From positions 1 through 9,696 of the forward strand of contig CATPAW010000112.1 in NCBI GenBank assembly GCA_955652255.1: a stretch of 9,696 nucleotides of DNA, given 5' to 3'. Positions 4,561-9,696 of the stretch are shown one piece after another. The position numbers and the translations under genes are program-made. Under the pieces are notes generated by a model. That model searched no databases, was not told the origin of the DNA, and was given only the letters and a program-made list of their open reading frames with translations. Origin of the DNA: an uncultured Chthoniobacterales bacterium. Its GTDB lineage: Bacteria > Verrucomicrobiota > Verrucomicrobiia > Chthoniobacterales > UBA10450. Within the stretch, counting starts at the first letter, position 1, and each line of letters starts with the position of its first letter.

Positions 4561-5355
4561 ATGTCGATCTTGCGAAATGATGATGGCGATGGCGATTGGA
4601 TCAAGGTCGATCTGCACATTCACACGCTCGATGATCCCAAAGACGTCATCGATTATTCCGCTCACCAATTGCTCGAGCGCGCGCAAGCGCTCGGCTTCGG
4701 CGTCCTTGCGATCACACTGCACGACGCCGTGTTTAATCGACAAGAAGTTTTCGCCGACGCAGCGGCGATGGGCATTTTGCTTATTCCGGCGGCGGAAGTC
4801 CGATTATGCGGCGCGGATGTGATCGTTTTGAATGTAACTGCCGGCGAAATCGCGGCCCTCAAAAGTTTTGACGACCTGCGCCAGCTGCGTGCCCGGCGCG
4901 GGATGTCGATCTTTGCGATCGCGCCGCATCCATTTTATGTTCTTGGGGGCTCGATCGGGCCGCGTCTTTTCGAAGAAATCGATTGTTTCGACGCGATCGA
5001 GGTCTGCCATTTTCACAAGGGTCTCTTGAATCCGAATCGGCGGGCGGAAAAGGTGGCGGCGCGATTTGGCAAGCCCTTGATCGCCACTTCCGATGCGCAC
5101 CGGTTGAATGCTTTCGGCCGTCATTACACCAGCATCCCGCGTCCGGCCGCACTCACGGCCGAAAAGGTTTTCGCAATATTACGCAAAGGCCGGTTGCGCC
5201 TGACGAGTCCGCCTGCTTCGATCGTCGATCTTACCAGCGCGATCTATTTCATTTTCCTCGCGCATCCGTTTCGAAAACGGCAACGGCAATCGCCTCATGG
5301 GTGCGCGGCGCCAGCGCGACCGCACGTCGGCCTTGAATCCAAATCGCAAACGTGA
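4561..5355 (+). CDS. PHP-domain metal-dependent phosphoesterase
   Basis: This 264-residue protein has a near-complete PHP metal-binding set: DLHIHT (17-22, H19 and H21), ITLHD (51-55), the Glu of PAAEV (E79), APHP (H123), H150 in EVCH, and TSDAH (176-180, D178 and H180). PHP proteins bind two or three metal ions and hydrolyse phosphoesters: histidinol phosphate, nucleotide or nucleoside bisphosphates, or nucleic-acid ends. Spacing and size fit stand-alone PHP phosphoesterases rather than the polymerase or polymerase-associated forms. The usual motif II Asp (TDHD) is Leu here (TLHD). The last 25 residues are basic and look unconserved. The ATG at 4561 is the first start that leaves the tRNA and gives DLHIHT at the normal distance; the longer frame to 4381 only reads through the tRNA. 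It is first of a probable three-gene operon (15 bp to the next start). The substrate is unknown. Confidence 0.88.
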   Translation: MSILRNDDGDGDWIKVDLHIHTLDDPKDVIDYSAHQLLERAQALGFGVLAITLHDAVFNRQEVFADAAAMGILLIPAAEVRLCGADVIVLNVTAGEIAALKSFDDLRQLRARRGMSIFAIAPHPFYVLGGSIGPRLFEEIDCFDAIEVCHFHKGLLNPNRRAEKVAARFGKPLIATSDAHRLNAFGRHYTSIPRPAALTAEKVFAILRKGRLRLTSPPASIVDLTSAIYFIFLAHPFRKRQRQSPHGCAAPARPHVGLESKSQT

Positions 5356-5370
5356 CAAACGTGTAGGGTG

Positions 5371-5832
5371 ATGAAAATAATCATCGCTGTCATCCTGCTT
5401 GTGCTCGCCATTGGCTTAAGCGGCTGCCAAACGTTCGCGCTAAAACAGAAAGAGAAGAAAGCTGCCCTAAGGGAGAAGACGAAAGCCCAGCCGCGTGAGG
5501 AAAATACCGATGTTGATTTTCAGGCGTTTATCGGGCGGCTGCGGAAAGCGGTCGCAGCTCATGATGTAAAAACGCTCTCGACAATGATGACGGATGATTT
5601 TGGATACCGGCTCAATCCGGAGGCTTCGGGCAACGGCGTGTTTCAATATTGGGACGGGGAGGGACTTTGGCCGGAATTGCAGGGTATTCTTTCAGAAGAA
5701 TTCGTGCAGAAAGGCGCTTACATGGTCGCACCGCCGCAGTTCGCCGACGAATCGCTTAATTACGACGGCTACCGCGCGGGCGTTCGTCGTGTGAACGGGA
5801 GCTGGAAGTTCGCCTATTTCGTTAGTGGCTGA
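5371..5832 (+). CDS. Putative lipoprotein with small NTF2-like domain
   Basis: The product has 153 residues, with an N-terminal signal of one Lys plus a hydrophobic run (residues 3-16) ending in the lipobox LSGC. Cys19 would be lipid-modified after signal peptidase II cleavage. A Lys/Glu-rich linker (25-45) leads to a domain of about 105 residues: VDFQAFIGRLRKAVAAHDVK, LSTMMTDDFGYRLNPE, and a C-terminal VNGSWKFAYFVSG. The helix-helix start, the 'M-x-x-DF' motif and the terminal 'W-K-F-x-Y-F' strand suggest an NTF2/SnoaL-like fold, which is an inference. A GTG directly before the ATG (5368) is an alternative start; the sequence TAGGGTG upstream is a possible ribosome-binding site. It lies 15 bp after the PHP gene and 21 bp before the dehydratase-like gene. 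Cellular role unknown; probably periplasmic-side membrane-attached. Confidence 0.75.
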   Translation: MKIIIAVILLVLAIGLSGCQTFALKQKEKKAALREKTKAQPREENTDVDFQAFIGRLRKAVAAHDVKTLSTMMTDDFGYRLNPEASGNGVFQYWDGEGLWPELQGILSEEFVQKGAYMVAPPQFADESLNYDGYRAGVRRVNGSWKFAYFVSG

Positions 5833-5853
5833 GCTGCCGGAAAGTTCACGCGC

Positions 5854-6312
5854 GTGAGGAAAATAAAAAACGCGCCCAAGTCGGTTGCCGATCTTGGCCT
5901 GCCGCACCGACCGCCGTTCGTTTTTGTACGTGAATTGATCGCGTGCAAGCCCGGCATTTTCGCGGAATGTGCGACAATTTTTGAAAGCGACGATCCAATG
6001 TTCGCAGGTCACTTTCCCGGTAACCCGCTCGTGCCTGGCGTGATCCTGACAGAAGCGCTCGCGCAAACGGCCGGGATCGTGGCGGCCGCGGTGTATGCGG
6101 AAAATGCGAGACCACGCTTTTTGCTCTCAGCGATTCGGGCAATGAAATTTTTTCACGCGGTCCATCCTCAGGAACGGATTGTTTTGCGCGCCGAAAAATT
6201 GGCCGAGGTCGACGATCTATTGCAATTCAAAGCGGAGGCGCTGGTCAATGGGAAACAGGTTGCTGCCGGGCAAATCGTACTAAGCATCGCACTCGACCCG
6301 GCGTCGGATTGA
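5854..6312 (+). CDS. FabZ-like 3-hydroxyacyl-ACP dehydratase (hotdog fold)
   Basis: This 152-residue product has the full FabZ signature. LPHRPPFVFV (16-25) corresponds to the LPHRYPFLLVD strand. The catalytic block AGHFPGNPLVPGVILTEALA (51-70) contains the catalytic His53 and Glu67. A later FLLSAIRAMKFFHAVHPQE region matches the FabZ 'K(F)R-x-x-V-x-PGD' strand, but with HPQE replacing PGD. FabZ removes water from (3R)-hydroxyacyl-ACP in fatty-acid elongation; relatives act in specialised lipid or polyketide pathways. No lpx or other fab genes surround it, so it may be an accessory hotdog enzyme rather than the housekeeping copy. The start is the GTG at 5854 (no ATG precedes residue 49), with a weak GGAAAG about 10 bases upstream. 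Its stop lies in a small hairpin shared with the convergent gene. Confidence 0.88.
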   Translation: MRKIKNAPKSVADLGLPHRPPFVFVRELIACKPGIFAECATIFESDDPMFAGHFPGNPLVPGVILTEALAQTAGIVAAAVYAENARPRFLLSAIRAMKFFHAVHPQERIVLRAEKLAEVDDLLQFKAEALVNGKQVAAGQIVLSIALDPASD

Positions 6313-6324
6313 GACGAGGTCTCA
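6310..6324. terminator. Short perfect hairpin shared by two convergent stop codons
   Basis: TGAGAC-GAG-GTCTCA is a perfect 6-bp stem with a 3-base loop. The left TGA is the stop of the hotdog gene and the right TCA is the TGA stop of the convergent membrane protein, so both stop codons sit at the base of the stem. There is no T-tract on either side, so a role in bidirectional termination is only possible. Confidence 0.3.
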
Positions 6325-8205
6325 GCGCGCGGGGGAAGGTCGCGGCAGCCGCTCCAAATCGTAAATTGCGCCCCAATCGCCAGACGCAACCAACCAGGCG
6401 GCCTTTTCCCACGGCCGCTTGCTCGTCGGGTAATTGCTTTGTTCCTCTCGCCCCCAAAATAGATAGCGAGCACGCAAGTCACGCGCGGTTTCCCGCCAGT
6501 TTCCCGCGCCTTCCATCAACTGGCGGAGCTGATTCTCCGTCCCGGCGTAATCAAAACCTTGCGTCCAAAGATGTCCTGGATATCCCATCACGACCTTCCG
6601 GCCCTGGAGTAAAAGCGGATGATTGTAGAGTGGATAGGCGGCGAAGCGGGCTTCCACCGGAATGTTTCGCGTGGCGAGTCCGACTTCATCGAGTTCCGCG
6701 CGATTCGCAAATCCAAAGCCAGTCCGTCCCGCCGCGAGGCCGCCGAACAAGCTGACAAATCCAGAGGCGAAGAGTGCGATGCAAACGGCGACGCGCGCCT
6801 CGAGAGGCCATCGCGCGATCAGATCGCTCCACAAAAATGGAAGCACGAGAAAGTAGGCCCAGATCATGAGCTTTAAGTTGTCCCATTCCCACGGCGCAAA
6901 TTTAAAGAGCAGACCGGAAATAAAAATTGCAGCCGCTGGCAGGAGAAAGGCGATTTTTTCGGGCAATTTTTCATTCCAGTTGATCCCGGACTTCCAGAGG
7001 CGCCAGCAGCAGATAGCGAGCAAGCAAAGCGCGAGCGGAATGAAGATGCCGAAGTTTTTGAACCAGAACTGGAAAATCGTTGGTTGACCAAGTTCGGGAT
7101 CGTGCATAACCCAACCGGGGTTCCAATCGAGCATGGATGCGGCGTGAAAATTATCGCTGATCGACCAGACGAAGAAAGTGGCTGGAACAAATGCGCCCAC
7201 AATCAGGATCGCGATGTGTCGGCGCATTAGCGTGTCGCCGCAGAGAAACAAGCAGACGAGAACAGCCGAGATGGCGAGAAAAGTGTGCATATGGAACAGC
7301 GGCATCGAAGCATAAATCGAGAGCTCGGCCCAGAATGGCAGTGGTGGATGATGTCGATCTTGCCGGGTTTCTGCACCATAGAATTTGTCGCGCCAGTGCC
7401 AGAGCAGGAGCAGGCCAGCCGGAATCGCATAAAGCAGACCGCGCTGCGTCACGAACATCGCCAGCGGAATGCTTTTCCAAGCGATTGCTTTATCTCCTTG
7501 ATAATCGAGGAATTTAAGAAACGTCGAGGAGCGGAGTATTTGGAAGCCGGCGATGCCGCCGTTAAAGAGAAAACCGGCCACCGCAAAGGAACCGCCCCAG
7601 CGATAAAAAGCATAAAAGGCCGCAAGCGAAGCCAGCAATCCGGTCCAAACCAAGCCTCGCGTTAGATCGACATGCAGACAGCAAAGCAGCGCATTGAACA
7701 GGTCGATGCCCGCCGGATATCTTAGTTTGCTAAAGACGTAAATCGGATTGTCCGGCCAGAGAGAAACCCCGTTCGCGAAATCTCTAATATAGGTGATATG
7801 GAGCGCGAGATCGCCGAGATTGTTCGGCGATTGGATTTTCAGTTCCTCGCTGTCGATATAAAGCAGCCAGCAAAAGGCGCGAAATGCGAAAATGGCGAAA
7901 CACGCTGCCAAGATCCATTTCCATGCATCCCGATATTTAACGAAAGAAGAATGCTGCGACACGACATCGGCGCCGCCTGGCTGTTGCCATCTCGTATCGG
8001 AAAAAATGTTTGCTTCCGCTTTCGACGACTCTAAGACATCAGACTTAGAAGAATCTGAGGCTATTAGATATGCTGCAACAGCCGCGCCGAATAAAACCGA
8101 GATAGCCGCGATCGAGAAGGTCAGGCCGCCGCCAACCACTCCGAGAATCAGGCCGCAAACGGTCGAAAAGTTGACGAAAGTTACCCCGGCGGAAAGCCAT
8201 TTCAT
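6322..8205 (-). CDS. GT-C-type polytopic membrane protein (putative glycosyltransferase)
   Basis: From the ATG at 8205 it encodes 627 residues (629 from the GTG at 8211) with about 11-13 membrane helices spread over residues 10-495 and a soluble C-terminal region of about 130 residues. An acidic exoplasmic loop after the third helix has QSPNNLGDLALHITYIRDFA (about 127-146), the kind of Asp/His motif placed after early helices in GT-C lipid-linked sugar transferases. Other striking pieces are PLFHMHTFLA (304-313), FAPWEWDNLKLMIW (438-451) and, in the tail, GYPGHLWTQGFDY and ARYLFWGREE. I do not recognise a named family. GT-C membership is inferred from topology, motif and the adjacent Agl23-like gene, whose stop is 18 bp upstream. 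A polar insert (52-92) separates the second and third helices. The role is probably sugar transfer to an envelope lipid, protein or polymer at the outer face of the inner membrane. Confidence 0.65.
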   Translation of the reverse strand: MKWLSAGVTFVNFSTVCGLILGVVGGGLTFSIAAISVLFGAAVAAYLIASDSSKSDVLESSKAEANIFSDTRWQQPGGADVVSQHSSFVKYRDAWKWILAACFAIFAFRAFCWLLYIDSEELKIQSPNNLGDLALHITYIRDFANGVSLWPDNPIYVFSKLRYPAGIDLFNALLCCLHVDLTRGLVWTGLLASLAAFYAFYRWGGSFAVAGFLFNGGIAGFQILRSSTFLKFLDYQGDKAIAWKSIPLAMFVTQRGLLYAIPAGLLLLWHWRDKFYGAETRQDRHHPPLPFWAELSIYASMPLFHMHTFLAISAVLVCLFLCGDTLMRRHIAILIVGAFVPATFFVWSISDNFHAASMLDWNPGWVMHDPELGQPTIFQFWFKNFGIFIPLALCLLAICCWRLWKSGINWNEKLPEKIAFLLPAAAIFISGLLFKFAPWEWDNLKLMIWAYFLVLPFLWSDLIARWPLEARVAVCIALFASGFVSLFGGLAAGRTGFGFANRAELDEVGLATRNIPVEARFAAYPLYNHPLLLQGRKVVMGYPGHLWTQGFDYAGTENQLRQLMEGAGNWRETARDLRARYLFWGREEQSNYPTSKRPWEKAAWLVASGDWGAIYDLERLPRPSPAR

Positions 8206-8223
8206 CGCCACCGCACCATGTCT

Positions 8224-9696
8224 CTAGCCGGACGCTTTCCCTTTGAATTCGGGTCGCCGGCCGGGGAAGATATCCTTGAAAACCTTGGCATTGAAATACA
8301 CTTTCGAAAGGTCCTGGTAAGCGCGAATCCGCAAGGGTTCGGTATAATATGCCTCATGTAATTTCGATTCGACGTCGGCGATTCGATCCTCCTGCACGAG
8401 GAGAAAAGCGGCATCGAGCTTCGCGGGAAGGCTCTCCTGCTCGTAATAACCGATGTGTGGAAAATCATCCAGCATCCACGGCAGCGGATAGGCGCTGGTG
8501 CGGATAATGTGCCCGGTCAGCTGATAGTAGACTGGATTTCGCCGGACGAGGGTGAACAACGGATCGGTCAATTTATAAATGTCGTTGTAAGTCTGGACAT
8601 AAACGTAAGGCTCGCTGTCCGTCGTGCAGTGAAAGTAATTGAGCCAGATTGTCGATCCAAGCGAAGCGCACAATAGCGTTGCCAATATAACATATGTCGC
8701 GAGACGATATCTTAGAGGAACAATAACGAGTGCTGCTCCGAAGATGAACAAAAAAGGCCAGACGAAGCTGACGATGCACCACGGGGTTTTATACTGGACG
8801 ATGCTGTAAGCAATCAGAGTCCCTACGCCGTAGATGGCGAGATAACGCAGGCTGACGTTCTTGAAGCGCTGATAGGACAAACACAAAATTAAACCGGCGA
8901 GAACGGGCCACTCATAGCGCACGATCAATGTCGATACCCAGTAATGCCAAGGCTTTTCATGGCCATGCCCCTCGTGGCCGGTGGCAAACCAGGCGGCGTA
9001 GGCTCGATAGAGACCTTTTACACCGCTCCAGTGAAAGAATGTTCCCGAATAAAAAAAGACGAGCAGCCCAATGCCGGTCACGAGGACCATTGCAAGATCG
9101 ACATAATCCCAGCTCTGCCGGACTGGCCGCGCGTCCGGAGGCCGATCGAGCGCGTTAGAAATCCACAGCACCGGCACGGCAATCAGTGCGCAACCGACAT
9201 GGATGACATAAGTCTCCTTCGTCAAAGTCATGCCGGCCATTCCCATGCCGACGCACCAAAGGTAATCCGGCGTTCCAAACTTCCAAAGACCGAGCAAGCC
9301 GAAAACGAACAACATTGAGAAGAGCACCAACCACACTTCGTGGATCGAGTAGCGCCCGTAGAAAACGAAACCGGGCGAGACCGCCATGGCCAGCGCCGCC
9401 AAGCGACTGACGCTTCGTCCAACGAACGGCTCGAATTTCATGGTCAGCCAAACGCAGGTGATGCTTACGAGCACGACGGGGAGACGTAACGCCCAGAGAT
9501 TCCGGCCAAACAAAGTTTGCGAGAGCAGTAAAACGTAAAAGTGCAGCGGGCCATGATAATTTGTCGGATCGTATCTATAAAAGCCATTTTTAATCACTTG
9601 ATCGACAAACCAACCGTTGATCCCCTCGTCGAAATGCGGTGGCTTGATCCCGAGCAGAAAAAAGCGGAGGAACGCCGCCAGCCCGATGATCATCCA
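8224..9696 (-). CDS. Agl23-like GT39-type membrane protein, probably 5'-truncated by window edge
   Basis: At least 489 residues with about 11 membrane helices. After the first helix comes PPHFDEG with the catalytic-type Asp-Glu pair of GT39/PMT glycosyltransferases, then YDPTNYHGPLHFY, SPGFVFYGRYSIHE, LTKETY and, near residue 310, QYKTPWC. This combination (DE, YDP-x-YHGPL, RY-x-x-HE, KT-PW) is the signature of the TIGR03663 / 'flippase activity-associated protein Agl23' family of archaea and diverse bacteria. The C-terminal 110 residues form a soluble tail with several Tyr and Asp residues. An ATG at 9693 is available, but it would place the first helix at residue 1 and the frame remains open to the edge, so the true start is probably outside. 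The stop is 18 bp before the next start, pointing to an operon with the GT-C-like gene. It presumably uses polyprenyl-phosphate sugar donors; the acceptor is unknown. Confidence 0.82.
   Translation of the reverse strand, partial: WMIIGLAAFLRFFLLGIKPPHFDEGINGWFVDQVIKNGFYRYDPTNYHGPLHFYVLLLSQTLFGRNLWALRLPVVLVSITCVWLTMKFEPFVGRSVSRLAALAMAVSPGFVFYGRYSIHEVWLVLFSMLFVFGLLGLWKFGTPDYLWCVGMGMAGMTLTKETYVIHVGCALIAVPVLWISNALDRPPDARPVRQSWDYVDLAMVLVTGIGLLVFFYSGTFFHWSGVKGLYRAYAAWFATGHEGHGHEKPWHYWVSTLIVRYEWPVLAGLILCLSYQRFKNVSLRYLAIYGVGTLIAYSIVQYKTPWCIVSFVWPFLFIFGAALVIVPLRYRLATYVILATLLCASLGSTIWLNYFHCTTDSEPYVYVQTYNDIYKLTDPLFTLVRRNPVYYQLTGHIIRTSAYPLPWMLDDFPHIGYYEQESLPAKLDAAFLLVQEDRIADVESKLHEAYYTEPLRIRAYQDLSKVYFNAKVFKDIFPGRRPEFKGKASG

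Overview
The window looks like chromosomal DNA of a GC-rich, probably soil-dwelling Verrucomicrobium of the Chthoniobacterales / 'Candidatus Udaeobacter' type. This is inferred from three things. A flotillin-like floA gene sits beside a short membrane-anchored, Pro-rich protein whose C-terminus (REIFGPPR followed by LQPL) I recognise from that phylum. The intergenic DNA carries arrays of strong GC-rich hairpins typical of such genomes. A glycosyltransferase-like remnant also resembles proteins of that group. No rRNA or marker gene fixes the taxonomy.

Layout. 1-286 (-): N-terminal part of an APC-family amino-acid permease that runs off the left edge. 480-896 (-): four-helix membrane protein of unknown function. 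947-1141 (-): one-helix ORF that looks like the severed N-terminus of a glycosyltransferase. 1142-1860: gene-poor, scarred DNA holding a TGTTCTACTTT tandem repeat (GTTC-N7-GTTC), nested palindromes and the 5' half of a tRNA-Leu. 1861-1929: double-hairpin repeat. 1921-2525 (-): conserved membrane-anchored protein broken by a single -1 frameshift. 2535-2603: AT-rich 24-bp inverted repeat. 2614-3630 (-): intact floA. 3631-4362: 730 bp without an intact gene, holding a triple-hairpin repeat, an argC-like remnant and a 234-bp segment with 20-bp terminal inverted repeats. 4363-4446 (-): complete tRNA-Leu(GAG). 4561-6312 (+): a compact three-gene cluster (PHP-domain metal hydrolase, lipoprotein, FabZ-like hotdog dehydratase). 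6322-9696 (-): two convergent large membrane proteins, an Agl23-like GT39-type protein followed by a GT-C-like protein.

How the genes fit together. The two multi-spanning proteins at the right are close and co-directional and probably act together in lipid-linked sugar transfer or envelope glycan biosynthesis. FloA and its broken neighbour are membrane-organising or membrane-anchored proteins. The PHP-lipoprotein-hotdog cluster has gaps of 15 and 21 bp and is a likely operon, but its joint role is unclear.

I found no convincing new defence, secretion or biosynthetic system. The most unusual content is the amount of debris between 0.9 and 4.4 kb: half a tRNA, two truncated gene remnants, a frameshifted gene, a MITE-like segment and several palindromic repeats. 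This suggests a site of past insertion and deletion.
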